Part shown: positions 7,446 to 15,781 of the stretch, piece after piece
Numbering within the stretch: position 1 is the stretch's first letter
Layout: every line of letters begins with the position of its first letter
Source of the DNA: JBMTVT01 sp049451635
GTDB lineage: Bacteria; Bacteroidota; Bacteroidia; Flavobacteriales; Flavobacteriaceae
NCBI GenBank assembly: GCA_049451635.1
Contig: JBMTVT010000039.1
Location: 1 to 23,743 of the forward strand
Reading direction: 5' to 3'
DNA: 23,743 bases
Made by a program: the position numbers and the translations under genes
Notes under the pieces: model-generated
The model's input: only the letters and a program-made list of their open reading frames with translations
The model's database searches: none
What the model was told of the DNA's origin: nothing

Positions 7446-9401
7446 TTATTGATTTTTAATTTGAGTTTTTACCTGTTGTAATGCTTTTTCATTTACAACC
7501 ACTTTATATTTTTCACTTAACTCCTTCACCCAATTCTCTTCCTTAAGGGTTTGGTAATCACTTATGACCATCCCTTTGGCTTCTTCGAATGTTTTTTGGC
7601 TCTCTGGCAACACCTCTTTTACTTGCACAACAACAAAGGCATTATTTTGCTTATAAATTTTGGAGATACCTTTTTTGAAATCGAACTTTTCTGGGAGTGC
7701 TTGATGGTCTTTATCGAATAAACCTGATGTAAATATAACCCCAATTTTATCGTTACTGTTTATAAGCGTTTTAATTTGATCTAAAGTCATACCTTGGCTT
7801 AATAATTTTGAAACCTTTTTAAGGGTTTTTTGATTTGTTGACGATGCAATGATTGCATCAACTCGCTCAGGAAATTTATATTTACCTTGATATGTATTGT
7901 AATAATCTTGTATTTCGAGGGAATCCGTTTTTGCGGTATTCCAAATGGTATTTTCCATAAGTTCAAACAAAAGCAATCCATCTCTGTACTCTCCAACAAT
8001 ATTGGCAAACTCTTCGTTTTCATCTTCTAAATTATCCTCGTGGTAATTAATAAGATTTTCACTTAAAAACGCCTCATATTTATCTGTAATTATAGATTGA
8101 TATGAAGTCTGTTGTATGGGATTACGTTGTGTCTCAATCAAATAGTCCCCAAAGTTTTTATAGGTAAATTGTCTGTTTCCTATTTTAACCAATGGCATAT
8201 CAGCTTTAAAATTTTCGGGAAGTTCCCAAGTTCTTTTAAAATAATTATTGTTTAAAATAGACTCAAAGTATGTTAACGCCTGTTGGTTATGGCTTATTTG
8301 GTATTGCTTTTTAAGTTTGTTTACCAAGGCTTCATCTATGAGTTTAGATCTGTCGTCGCGTTTTACTTTTTCAATCAATTCTGGCTTTATCGCCACAAAT
8401 TCTGGTATCGGTTTTTTACCATATAACTTAACAATGTGCCATCCGTAATTGGTTTTAAAAGGTTCTGAAACATCTGCAATATTTTCTAATGAAAACGAAA
8501 CGTCTTCAAATTCTGGAGCGTTTAATTGCCCTCCTGAAAAAGGCTGTAGCATGCCACCTCTTTGAGCCGAATTTTTATCATCAGAAAATTGTTTTGCAAG
8601 CGATTCAAAATCCTCACCTTGATTAAGCTTTTTGTAAATATCCTGAATTCTATCTTCTGGCATATCTGCAAGTGAATCACCCTTTTTCTCAACAACCATA
8701 ATATGTGCTACCGTAACTTCTCCTCTAGATTTTCTTTTATCTAAAACCTTCACTATATGGTAACCAAAACGCGTACGGAAAGGTTGTGAAATTTCACCAA
8801 CAGGGGTATTAAAAGCAGCCGTTTCAAACTTGTAAACCATTTTAAAACCAGAAAAATATCCTAGCTTCTCGCCATAAATGGTTTGTCCGTTATGCACTTC
8901 TTCCCTAACTTTTTCAAAACCTTCATTTAAAGCCCTTTCACGTAATTTCATGATTTTGTCGAAAGCAATTAAAGTATCTTGTGGACTAGCTTTTTCTGAT
9001 AATTTTACCAATATATGATTGGCATTGATATCGTATGATATGCGTTCGTAAGCCTCCTCAACCAGAGCATCGGTAACTTTACTGTTTTTCATAAAACTGT
9101 TGGCAAGTTGCTTTTTGTAGTTTGAGAGCTCTCTTAAATATGATGGTTTTGTATCCAACCCCAAGGCTTTAGCTTCCTTAAGCTTTAATTTATAATTGGT
9201 AAAGAGCTTTAAATACGCATCAACATCTTTTTGCGATTCGTCTTGAACCAAATCTAGGTTTTTGTTGTAAACCCTCAAAAATTCTGATGTGTAAACAGGT
9301 TCGTCACCAACGGTAAACAGAACTTCTTTAGAATTAGTTTGTGCATTTAAATTAAAAAAAAGGATAGCAAATAATACTGTGAAAAAATCTCTTAATTGCA
9401 T
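7446..9401 (-). CDS. Periplasmic peptidylprolyl isomerase with two parvulin domains
   Basis: 651 aa. Signal peptide MQLRDFFTVLFAILFFNLNA ends in NAQT near residue 21. A SurA/PpiD-like N-terminal helical region (25-120) contains VGDEPVYTSEFLRVYNKN. Two PpiC-type rotamase domains follow: about 124-222 (ANHILVKL to RFGYHIVKVLDKR) and about 228-333 (VAHIMVVEKK to NYGWHIVKLYGKK). The remaining 300 residues are helical with no recognised catalytic motif. It should catalyse proline isomerisation and chaperone envelope proteins in the periplasm. It is the first gene of the operon, with a strong promoter at 9426-9455; its stop abuts the next gene's GTG. Confidence 0.92.
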   Translation of the reverse strand: MQLRDFFTVLFAILFFNLNAQTNSKEVLFTVGDEPVYTSEFLRVYNKNLDLVQDESQKDVDAYLKLFTNYKLKLKEAKALGLDTKPSYLRELSNYKKQLANSFMKNSKVTDALVEEAYERISYDINANHILVKLSEKASPQDTLIAFDKIMKLRERALNEGFEKVREEVHNGQTIYGEKLGYFSGFKMVYKFETAAFNTPVGEISQPFRTRFGYHIVKVLDKRKSRGEVTVAHIMVVEKKGDSLADMPEDRIQDIYKKLNQGEDFESLAKQFSDDKNSAQRGGMLQPFSGGQLNAPEFEDVSFSLENIADVSEPFKTNYGWHIVKLYGKKPIPEFVAIKPELIEKVKRDDRSKLIDEALVNKLKKQYQISHNQQALTYFESILNNNYFKRTWELPENFKADMPLVKIGNRQFTYKNFGDYLIETQRNPIQQTSYQSIITDKYEAFLSENLINYHEDNLEDENEEFANIVGEYRDGLLLFELMENTIWNTAKTDSLEIQDYYNTYQGKYKFPERVDAIIASSTNQKTLKKVSKLLSQGMTLDQIKTLINSNDKIGVIFTSGLFDKDHQALPEKFDFKKGISKIYKQNNAFVVVQVKEVLPESQKTFEEAKGMVISDYQTLKEENWVKELSEKYKVVVNEKALQQVKTQIKNQ

Positions 9402-9425
9402 GGGTTAAAAATTATTGAACGGTTA

Positions 9426-9455
9426 CAAAAATACTAATATAAACCTATAATACAA
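9426..9455 (-). promoter_or_regulatory. Bacteroidota housekeeping promoter of the PPIase-moxR operon
   Basis: On the minus strand TTG (9455-9453), a 19-nt spacer and TATTTTTG (9433-9426) match the Bacteroidota sigma consensus TTTG-N19-TAnnTTTG with ideal spacing. It lies 24 bp before the ATG at 9401. It is the best promoter in the window. Confidence 0.75.
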
Positions 9456-9504
9456 GTTGTTTTAAAAACGGTTTAACAACTTAAATATTATGTGTTTTAA
9501 TGAT

Positions 9505-9512
9505 TACCTTTG
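9505..9512 (+). promoter_or_regulatory. Candidate -7 element for the 78-aa gene
   Basis: TACCTTTG matches TAnnTTTG, 46 bp before the ATG at 9559. No clear -33 TTG at the expected distance. It is divergent from the promoter of the PPIase operon. Confidence 0.5.
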
Positions 9513-9558
9513 ATTGACTTTTTTAAGTTACCTTTTATTTTAAAAAGCTGCAAAACAT

Positions 9559-9795
9559 ATGCGAAAACTTAAACTGATTTGGGATTTTTATGGCCCAAAT
9601 GCGAATAAAACAGCACAACACCATGAAATTCATTTAAAAGAATATATTGCCATAGAAAAGCTTAATATAAAAATTACTGGTTTTAAAAACTTGAGTGATT
9701 TTCATGCTATTGCCTTTTTAGTTGTTGATGAACCCCACATGAAACCCATTAGAGATGCTTTAAAGCCACATAGAGGTCAGGTTTATGCTGAATGA
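9559..9795 (+). CDS. Conserved-looking small protein of unknown function (78 aa)
   Basis: I do not recognise a named family. The protein is soluble and of mixed alpha/beta character, with no signal peptide or membrane segment. Notable features are WDFYGPNANKTAQHHEIHL (residues 8-26), which contains a His-His-Glu-Ile-His cluster, then ITGFKNLSDFHAIAFLVVDE (39-58) and DALKPHRGQVYAE at the C-terminus. The ordered codon use, the -7 element at 9505-9512 and the absence of an opposing ORF support a real gene. It is divergent from the PPIase operon and is followed by a gene-poor stretch. The His/Glu cluster could bind metal, but that is inference. I have the impression that similar short proteins occur in other flavobacteria; this needs a search. 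Confidence 0.75.
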   Translation: MRKLKLIWDFYGPNANKTAQHHEIHLKEYIAIEKLNIKITGFKNLSDFHAIAFLVVDEPHMKPIRDALKPHRGQVYAE

Positions 9796-10013
9796 TTCAA
9801 ATTGAAAACTCATTTTGAAATGATGAACTATACAGAAATCCAAAAAGATTATATGGCTTCTTAAAATAATGCGATGGCTCTCTTTGCCATCATGACTTTT
9901 AGTTGATTTTTTTGACTTTGTAAAAATTTTCAACTACCTTGGTTTAACTCCTGATAAAGAACATTAAAACGATTCCTTATCATTAAAGTTGTGCGTCATT
10001 GTAGAACAAAACT

Positions 10014-10210
10014 GTGGAAAATGAAACTGAAATATTATATCAAATTTCAAAAGGCGACAAAATAGCTTTTAAGCTGAATATAAGCAACTTGTTTAGCAAG
10101 CTTACAATTTTAGTCAAACAGATTCTGCCCTCAGTGATATTTCTGAATACAACGCTATTAAATTACTTAACAAGATTAATAGACTGAAGTATTTTTTTAA
10201 GAAAAATTAA
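10014..10210 (+). pseudogene. Decayed small gene, possibly Lacal_2735-like
   Basis: A GTG-initiated frame at 10014 reads VENETEILYQISKGDKIAFK. It then continues sensibly only after a frameshift near 10072, where the second frame reads AEYKQLV, a TAG at 10094, then QAYNFSQTDSALSDISEYN, KLLNKINRLKYF and a TAA at 10208. Both halves look like protein, so this is probably a broken short gene. The second half resembles, from memory, the small Lacal_2735-type flavobacterial proteins (helical, with an xAxxLSxTDRxxSD pattern), but the assignment is weak. It sits in the 650-bp gene-poor gap 9796-10446. Confidence 0.4.
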
Positions 10211-10304
10211 TACAAGGTTGTTCTCAATTTTTTAGCAATTCTTTAACCTTTACATGACATCCTAAGTAGAGTTTTACGCGTATTTTATGTAAAAAAATAA
10301 CATT

Positions 10305-10454
10305 ATGGGTCCACATTTATGTAAAGTAGGAAATATAAAACCTAATTTAAGCAAACTTTTAACTTTAAAAGAAATAGAAACTAAGATTACTAATTTTGTT
10401 GAAGATATTAGCAAAGTTGAATTTGAGGGTAGTTTTGATGCAGCTTCTATTTAG
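10305..10454 (+). CDS. Possible small ORF (49 aa) or 3'-truncated remnant
   Basis: The ATG at 10305 opens a frame reading MGPHLCKVGNIKPNLSKLL, then a charged helical stretch with TLKEIETKITNFVEDIS, ending at a TAG at 10452-10454. The composition looks coding (few rare or stop-like patterns, amphipathic helix). It overlaps the 3' end of pyrF tail-to-tail by 8 bp. No promoter matching TAnnTTTG is seen. It could be the start of a longer gene that was cut off when this segment joined the pyrF end, or chance. No function is assigned. The rest of 9796-10300 shows only the broken gene at 10014-10210 and a weak hairpin at 9873-9891. Confidence 0.35.
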   Translation: MGPHLCKVGNIKPNLSKLLTLKEIETKITNFVEDISKVEFEGSFDAASI

Positions 10455-11262
10455 ACAAAAGCTGCTCCATTTCCTTTTGAATTTCACTGGATTTTATAGC
10501 TGCAGCTTGTGCAAAATCTTCACCGTTTGAAGCATAAATTATGCCTCTTGAAGAGTTAATTAAGAGCCCTACATTATTGCTCATGCCATATTTACAAACT
10601 TCTTGTAAATTCCCACCTTGCGCACCAACTCCTGGAACCAATAAAAAACTATCGGGAATAATTTTTCTGATATCAGCTAAAAACTCTGCTTTTGTGGCAC
10701 CAACCACGTACATTAAATTCTCAGCGTTTTTCCAAGTTTTAGAAGTTTCTAGTACCTGTTTGTATAACTCCTTTTCACCTACCATTTTTGTTTGAAAATC
10801 GAATGCCCCCATGTTAGACGTTAAGGCAAGCAGAATAGTGTGTTTACCCTTAAAGTCTAAAAAAGGCTCAACAGAATCTTTCCCCATGTAAGGCGCCACG
10901 GTAACCGAATCGAAAGCTAAATCATCAAAAAAAGCCCTTGCATACATGCTACTGGTATTGCCAATATCACCACGTTTGGCATCGGCAATGGTGAAAATTT
11001 CTGGATAGTTTTGATTTAAATAATGAATGGTTTTCTCTAAAGATTTCCAACCTTTTAATCCGTAAGCTTCATAGAAAGCTGTATTGGGTTTGTAAGCAAC
11101 ACATAAGTGATGGGTGGCATCAATAATCGCTTTATTGAAAGTAAAAATGGGATCTTCTTCTTTAAGTAGATACTCAGGAATTTTATTTAAATCAACATCC
11201 AAACCAATACATAGAAAGGATTTCTTTTTTTTGATTTGTTGTATGAGTTGGTTTGTTGTCAT
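10447..11262 (-). CDS. pyrF: Orotidine 5'-phosphate decarboxylase
   Basis: 271 aa, typical of the long (type 2) bacterial OMP decarboxylases. It converts OMP to UMP in the last step of de novo pyrimidine synthesis. The catalytic motif ADAKRGDIGNTS (Asp-Lys-Asp charge network) follows IFTIADA near residue 92. SFLCIGLDVDL at the N-terminus is the first barrel strand with the substrate Asp. The phosphate-binding end is LLVPGVGAQGG and INSSRGI. Its ATG directly follows the TAG of lepB (TAGATG), so it is the last gene of the prfA-lepB-pyrF operon and is probably translationally coupled. Confidence 0.96.
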   Translation of the reverse strand: MTTNQLIQQIKKKKSFLCIGLDVDLNKIPEYLLKEEDPIFTFNKAIIDATHHLCVAYKPNTAFYEAYGLKGWKSLEKTIHYLNQNYPEIFTIADAKRGDIGNTSSMYARAFFDDLAFDSVTVAPYMGKDSVEPFLDFKGKHTILLALTSNMGAFDFQTKMVGEKELYKQVLETSKTWKNAENLMYVVGATKAEFLADIRKIIPDSFLLVPGVGAQGGNLQEVCKYGMSNNVGLLINSSRGIIYASNGEDFAQAAAIKSSEIQKEMEQLLSK

Positions 11263-11937
11263 CTAAATTTGAAATAGTAGCGTTCCCTTTATATTTTTTC
11301 CATCTACAAAACCTCTAAATCTTGAGTCATATGAGTTATCTCTATTATCACCCATAAAAAAGTATTTCCCTTTTGGTAGAATAATTGGCCCAAAATTATT
11401 TTCGTCCCAACCTAAAGTTCCATTAAATAATTCTTTGGACAAATTGTTTGAATTATGTTGGATTTTTCGATTAATTTCAAGTGAATGAGTTTTCACGAAG
11501 TCGTTATCTAAGAATAAATAAATTGAGTCACTAGCTGTCATAAACGATTCAATGTTATCTTCTTTAAAAATATATGGTTTTATCTTTTCTTCAAAATAAT
11601 CTTTATAAACCATATAAGAATAACGCAAATTTAAATTTTCATCAACATTAACATTATTAACATAAACAATACCATTTTTACATTCTAATTTATCGCCCGG
11701 TAATGCAATTAATCTCTTAACTATTGTATAACAATGCAGACTATCAGAAAATTTAAAATAGGCAAAATCAAGAGGTTTGGGTTCAAACAAGCTTGAACCA
11801 AAAAAATGGTTTCCTAATTTCAAATTAGGTTCATTTGAAGTAGAAGGAACATTTAAGAAATTAAATACTCCAAAAAGCTTTAATATCAATAATAAAATTA
11901 ATAAACCAATTAATATATTTTTACCAAGTTTTTTCAT
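11263..11937 (-). CDS. lepB: Small signal peptidase I (S26 family)
   Basis: 224 aa from the ATG at 11937 (MKKLGKNIL); a TTG three codons upstream is less likely. It has one N-terminal membrane segment (about 6-28), then the catalytic Ser34 in VPSTSNEPN and Lys74 in IVKRLIALPGD. The Ser-Lys spacing of 40 matches small Bacillus-type enzymes rather than E. coli LepB. Box E, GDNRDNSYDSRFRG, is intact near the C-terminus. The residue after the catalytic Ser is Asn instead of the usual Met. About 70 residues between the GD box and box E form an extra insertion (YFEEKIKPYIFKEDN region). It cleaves signal peptides at the outer face of the inner membrane. The position between prfA and pyrF is unusual, and flavobacteria generally also have a longer LepB. 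Confidence 0.88.
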   Translation of the reverse strand: MKKLGKNILIGLLILLLILKLFGVFNFLNVPSTSNEPNLKLGNHFFGSSLFEPKPLDFAYFKFSDSLHCYTIVKRLIALPGDKLECKNGIVYVNNVNVDENLNLRYSYMVYKDYFEEKIKPYIFKEDNIESFMTASDSIYLFLDNDFVKTHSLEINRKIQHNSNNLSKELFNGTLGWDENNFGPIILPKGKYFFMGDNRDNSYDSRFRGFVDGKNIKGTLLFQI

Positions 11938-11960
11938 GTAAAACAAAAAAGAACGTGATT

Positions 11961-13037
11961 TTAAATCACATCGGTATTAGCTTTAAGTTTTTCGGTGTTT
12001 TCAGCCAGTTGCAATTCATCAATTATTCTTTGGATGTCACCATTTACAATATTACTTAAATCGTAAAGCGTTAAACCAATTCTATGGTCTGTTACTCTCC
12101 CTTGAGGATAATTGTAGGTTCTAATTTTTGCACTCCTATCGCCACTACTTACCATACTGCCACGCTTTGCGGCATCCTCTTCCATCTTTTTTGCCAACTC
12201 CATATCGTATAAACGCGAACGTAATACCCTAAACGCTTTTTCTTTATTTTTATGCTGCGATTTTTGATCTTGACACTGTGCCACCAAACCTGTTGGAATG
12301 TGAGTTAAACGCACTGCGGAATAAGTAGTGTTTACCGATTGACCACCTGGACCAGAAGAACAGAAAAAATCTATTCTAACATCTTTGGGGTTGATTTCAA
12401 CATCAAATTCCTCGGCTTCAGGAAATACCATAACCGTTGCTGCACTGGTATGCACACGCCCTTGGGTTTCAGTTTGTGGTACACGTTGAACACGGTGCAC
12501 ACCAGCTTCAAATTTCAAGGTTCCGTAAACATCCTCACCACTTACTTCAAATTGTATTTCTTTAAAGCCACCGTTTGTTCCTTCACTAAAATCTACCACA
12601 TCAACTTTCCAACCTTTACTTTCGCAATATTTAGAGTACATTCTAAACAAATCTCCCGCAAAAATACTGGCTTCATCACCACCTGTACCTGCCCGCAATT
12701 CTACTACAGCATTTTTAGCATCTTCAGGATCTTTGGGTATTAGCAACACTTTTATTTCTTCTTCTAATTTTGGGATACCCTCTTTAGCTTCATCATACTG
12801 CATTTTAGCCATTTCAACCATTTCTGGGTCACTCCCGTCAGAAATAATCTCTTCCGCTTCAGCCAAATTATTGGTAAGTTCTAAATATTGATCGCGTTTG
12901 TCCATAAGAACTCGCAAGTCTTTGTACTCTCTATTAAGCTCAACATAGCGCTTTTGGTCGCTTATTATATCGGGTTGGATAATTAAATCGCTAACCTCAT
13001 CAAAACGCTGTTTTACTATTTGCAATTTCTCTAACAT
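11961..13037 (-). CDS. prfA: Peptide chain release factor 1
   Basis: 358 aa, full length. It reads UAA and UAG stop codons on the ribosome and triggers peptide release. The GGQ catalytic motif is at 231-233 (SSGPGGQSVNTT). The RF1 stop-recognition PxT motif is Pro187-Gln188-Thr189 in RVPQTETQGRVHTSA, which identifies it as RF1 rather than RF2. The GTGGDEA motif is at about 117-123. It is the first gene of the prfA-lepB-pyrF operon, 23 bp ahead of lepB. A near-consensus -7 box (TATTTTTA) lies about 22 bp upstream of the ATG. Confidence 0.97.
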   Translation of the reverse strand: MLEKLQIVKQRFDEVSDLIIQPDIISDQKRYVELNREYKDLRVLMDKRDQYLELTNNLAEAEEIISDGSDPEMVEMAKMQYDEAKEGIPKLEEEIKVLLIPKDPEDAKNAVVELRAGTGGDEASIFAGDLFRMYSKYCESKGWKVDVVDFSEGTNGGFKEIQFEVSGEDVYGTLKFEAGVHRVQRVPQTETQGRVHTSAATVMVFPEAEEFDVEINPKDVRIDFFCSSGPGGQSVNTTYSAVRLTHIPTGLVAQCQDQKSQHKNKEKAFRVLRSRLYDMELAKKMEEDAAKRGSMVSSGDRSAKIRTYNYPQGRVTDHRIGLTLYDLSNIVNGDIQRIIDELQLAENTEKLKANTDVI

Positions 13038-13220
13038 GTGCCTTTTTAATTGGGAGTAAAAATACGATAATTTATCAATTTTCAGTGTTTATAAACTACT
13101 GTAATAAGATATCTCTAAAAAATATTCTTTAGCAAATAACGTTATACTTTTACTATGCGTAAGTTTTTCTCCATATTTGTTTTTTACAGACCATTAATTA
13201 TTTAGTCTTTTTTTATTAAT

Positions 13221-13442
13221 ATGTTATTATGCTTTTTGGAACTAAAAATATTTATCATCTTAATAGTTAAATTTCTTCTGTTAATTGCTTTATGGCACTT
13301 AATGCATGAGACATTTTTAAGAAGGAAGCTTAAGTTTTATAACAAACTAGGGTTTTCAACAATTAAGCTTTTTGGATCAATATTCTTGATGGATATCTGT
13401 ATGAGTATTCCCTTTTCACTATTGCTTTTGGAGTATGTATAA
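13221..13442 (+). CDS. Doubtful small hydrophobic ORF (73 aa)
   Basis: Two hydrophobic stretches are visible, FLELKIFIILIVKFLLLIAL and GSIFLMDICMSIPFSLLLL, separated by a basic segment (LRRKLKFYNKLG). This is the pattern of a small two-pass membrane protein with a cytoplasmic basic loop. A near -7 box (CATATTTG, 13172-13179) and a 14-bp perfect palindrome just after the stop (ACTTTTTAAAAAGT, 13442-13455) give it weak support. In AT-rich DNA such hydrophobic frames can arise by chance. The rest of the 493-bp gap 13038-13530 holds nothing else I can name. Confidence 0.3.
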   Translation: MLLCFLELKIFIILIVKFLLLIALWHLMHETFLRRKLKFYNKLGFSTIKLFGSIFLMDICMSIPFSLLLLEYV

Positions 13443-13530
13443 CTTTTTAAAAAGTATATATATTAGTCTAATCATAAAAAGAAGAATCTTAGAACAGTAT
13501 ATTTAATTTGGGTTTTTAAGCTTAACAAGA

Positions 13531-14490
13531 TTAAAAGTCTACAGCAAAACCTACACCTAAAAATTGCCTCCATTGTACTTTAGCTCCTGCTTCATCAAAC
13601 TCACCTTCCATTTCTGTTGGCACCTGTGTTTTTACATCATCATCATACCGTAAATGCGACCCTAATGTTGCTTTTACAAAGCTGTTTACTTTAAAGTCAA
13701 GATCTAATCTCCAATCAACATCTACATTCCCAAAATTATTAATATAATCTGAATACAAACTCACTTGGTTTTTAACATTAATATTTTCTACCAACGCCAA
13801 TTCGTAACTATTTGTTACCAAAACACCAAACTCTCTCCTTATTCGTTCACCTTCAATAATTAAATTTCCCAAATCATCATAAACGGCAGGTTTAACACCA
13901 AATGAACCAGCATTAGCTAAGTCTTTGTCTAAAACAAATGTAGCTTTTAAGGTTATTGGTGAAAAATAAAAAGACATAGTTTCAATGTTTTTGCCATACT
14001 CCATACCGCCTCCAAAAAACAGATAGCCTGGGGCCAAAAATCTTGAAATTGGCTTGCTAGTGTCTGGATACTTATATCCATTCAATAATTGAGTTCTAAA
14101 ATTAAGCCTTGCAGAATAAAACCAGTTTGATGTAATATCTGGCTTATAACCCATGTTTGAGTTAATTTCAATTAAATCATCAGATTTTCTAAGCTCTTTT
14201 GCTTGCTGTTTGTTAATACCGAACCTAAGTAAAGCATTGTTGTCCCAAGTAAAATATTTATCGGAATAGTTATTTGAAGTTTCAAAACCCAATAATCCTG
14301 AGATAGAATTAGTACCACCTGCATTCCAGTTTACAAAAGCAACCTCGCTTAGGTAGAGCGAAGCTTTATTTTTTTGTTCCCATTGCGGTCCAATGTATTT
14401 TTCTTTTTTCTCTTTTATAAAAAGTGAATCTGGTTGTGCAATTAAAAACTGAAAGCATAAACAAAATACAAGTAAAAAAATGTTCTTCAT
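13531..14490 (-). CDS. DUF3078 outer-membrane protein
   Basis: 319 aa. The signal peptide MKNIFLLVFCLCFQFLIAQ ends at AQ (18-19). The remainder is almost entirely amphipathic beta-strands with alternating aromatic residues and a C-terminal Phe (VGFAVDF), as in outer-membrane beta-barrels. The motif VNWNAGGTNSISGLLG near residue 53 is characteristic of the Bacteroidota DUF3078 family (recognised from memory). The function of that family is unknown to me. It lies 73 bp downstream of purM on the same strand and may be read through from it or from its own weak promoter (TAATTTTT). Confidence 0.85.
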   Translation of the reverse strand: MKNIFLLVFCLCFQFLIAQPDSLFIKEKKEKYIGPQWEQKNKASLYLSEVAFVNWNAGGTNSISGLLGFETSNNYSDKYFTWDNNALLRFGINKQQAKELRKSDDLIEINSNMGYKPDITSNWFYSARLNFRTQLLNGYKYPDTSKPISRFLAPGYLFFGGGMEYGKNIETMSFYFSPITLKATFVLDKDLANAGSFGVKPAVYDDLGNLIIEGERIRREFGVLVTNSYELALVENINVKNQVSLYSDYINNFGNVDVDWRLDLDFKVNSFVKATLGSHLRYDDDVKTQVPTEMEGEFDEAGAKVQWRQFLGVGFAVDF

Positions 14491-14563
14491 GGTTAGTTGA
14501 AATTATTTTTAAAAATTACAGTTTCATCAATAATTATTCCATTTTAACAAAAAAAATAAAAAA

Positions 14564-15742
14564 TCAATAAGTAAACTCCCCAAACTGCGATTTTATTGTA
14601 AGCTTTTTTGTTTTTGATGCTTCTACCCTACCAATAATTTTAGCGTCTACATTAAAAGACTTAGAAATCTGTATGATGTTATCAGCAATTTCTGGTGACA
14701 CATAAAGCTCCATTCTATGTCCACAGTTAAATACTTGATACATTTCTTTCCAATCGGTTTTACTTTGTTCTTGTATCAATTTAAACAATGGCGGAATTGG
14801 AAACATATTGTCTTTTATAACATGAAATTCATCTATAAAATGAAGGATTTTAGTTTGTGCGCCACCTGAGCAATGCACCATACCATGAATGCTTTCGCTA
14901 TTATATTCTGATAAAATGGCTTTTATAATAGGGGCATAGGTACGCGTAGGCGACAATACTAATTTACCTGCATCAATAGGCGAATTATCAACAACATCGG
15001 TTAGTTTTATATTCCCAGAATATACTAAATCTTCTGGCACCGAAGCATCAAAACTTTCTGGGTATTTCTTAGCTAAATACTTACCAAACACATCATGTCG
15101 TGCTGATGTTAATCCGTTACTTCCCATACCTCCGTTATATTCCTTTTCATAGGTAGCCTGTCCGAAACTTTCTAAACCAACAATCACATCACCTTCTTTA
15201 ATATTAGCATTATCAATAACATTGGTTCGCTTCATACGTGCTGTGACTGTAGAATCAACAATAATGGTACGAACCAAATCGCCAACATCGGCAGTTTCAC
15301 CTCCTGTAGAATGAATAGTGACTCCAAAGTTTTTTAATTCTGAAATTAATTCCTCAGTACCATTTATAATAGCTGAAATGACTTCACCTGGAATCAGATT
15401 TTTATTTCTACCAATGGTAGAAGAAAGCATAATATTATCTGTTGCACCAACACAAAGCAAATCATCAATATTCATGATTAAAGCATCTTGGGCAATACCT
15501 TTCCAAACCGAAATATCACCCGTTTCTTTCCAATACATATATGCCAAAGACGATTTGGTGCCAGCACCATCAGCATGCATGATAAGGCAATAGTCGCCAT
15601 TGTTTGTTAAGTAATCAGGTACTATTTTACAGAAAGCCTTTGAGAATAACCCTTTATCAATATTCTTAATAGCATTGTGTACATCTTCCTTTGATGCTGA
15701 AACGCCACGTTGTGCGTAACGTTTTGAAACTTCTTGACCCAT
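14564..15742 (-). CDS. purM: Phosphoribosylformylglycinamidine cyclo-ligase (AIR synthetase), Bacteroidota-type
   Basis: 392 aa, longer than the 345-residue E. coli enzyme but usual for Bacteroidota PurM. It closes FGAM to AIR with ATP in step five of purine synthesis. Visible motifs are RYAQRGVSASKEDVHNAI at the N-terminus, MHADGAGTKSSLAYMYW (ATP-grasping glycine/Asp), NIDDLLCVGATDNIMLSST, and HSTGGETADVGDLVRTI. The C-terminal half has VHCSGGAQTKILHF and FNCGHRMELYVSPE. The ATG at 15742 (MGQEVSKRYAQRG) is supported by the -7 element at 15760-15767. It lies downstream of the glnN terminator and so forms its own unit. Confidence 0.95.
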   Translation of the reverse strand: MGQEVSKRYAQRGVSASKEDVHNAIKNIDKGLFSKAFCKIVPDYLTNNGDYCLIMHADGAGTKSSLAYMYWKETGDISVWKGIAQDALIMNIDDLLCVGATDNIMLSSTIGRNKNLIPGEVISAIINGTEELISELKNFGVTIHSTGGETADVGDLVRTIIVDSTVTARMKRTNVIDNANIKEGDVIVGLESFGQATYEKEYNGGMGSNGLTSARHDVFGKYLAKKYPESFDASVPEDLVYSGNIKLTDVVDNSPIDAGKLVLSPTRTYAPIIKAILSEYNSESIHGMVHCSGGAQTKILHFIDEFHVIKDNMFPIPPLFKLIQEQSKTDWKEMYQVFNCGHRMELYVSPEIADNIIQISKSFNVDAKIIGRVEASKTKKLTIKSQFGEFTY

Positions 15743-15759
15743 AGTGTTGTATTGAGGTA

Positions 15760-15767
15760 CAAATTTA
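15760..15767 (-). promoter_or_regulatory. Candidate -7 element for purM
   Basis: On the minus strand it reads TAAATTTG (TAnnTTTG), 17 bp before the purM ATG, implying a very short leader. The -33 position falls inside the glnN terminator hairpin, with no TTG there. Confidence 0.5.
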
Positions 15768-15781
15768 CTTTTTTACATTAA

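Noticed and set aside
9873..9891. Hairpin GATGGC-N7-GCCATC as a terminator for the 78-aa gene
   Set aside because: The stem is only 6 bp and the T run begins about 18 nt later, too far for a classic terminator.
10014..10073. Possible ECF sigma factor N-terminus (ISKGDKIAFK resembles sigma region 2)
   Set aside because: Only about ten residues match, and the sequence after the frameshift does not look like a sigma factor.
12339..12743. 134-codon plus-strand frame inside prfA
   Set aside because: Antisense to the conserved core of release factor 1, with no recognisable domain.
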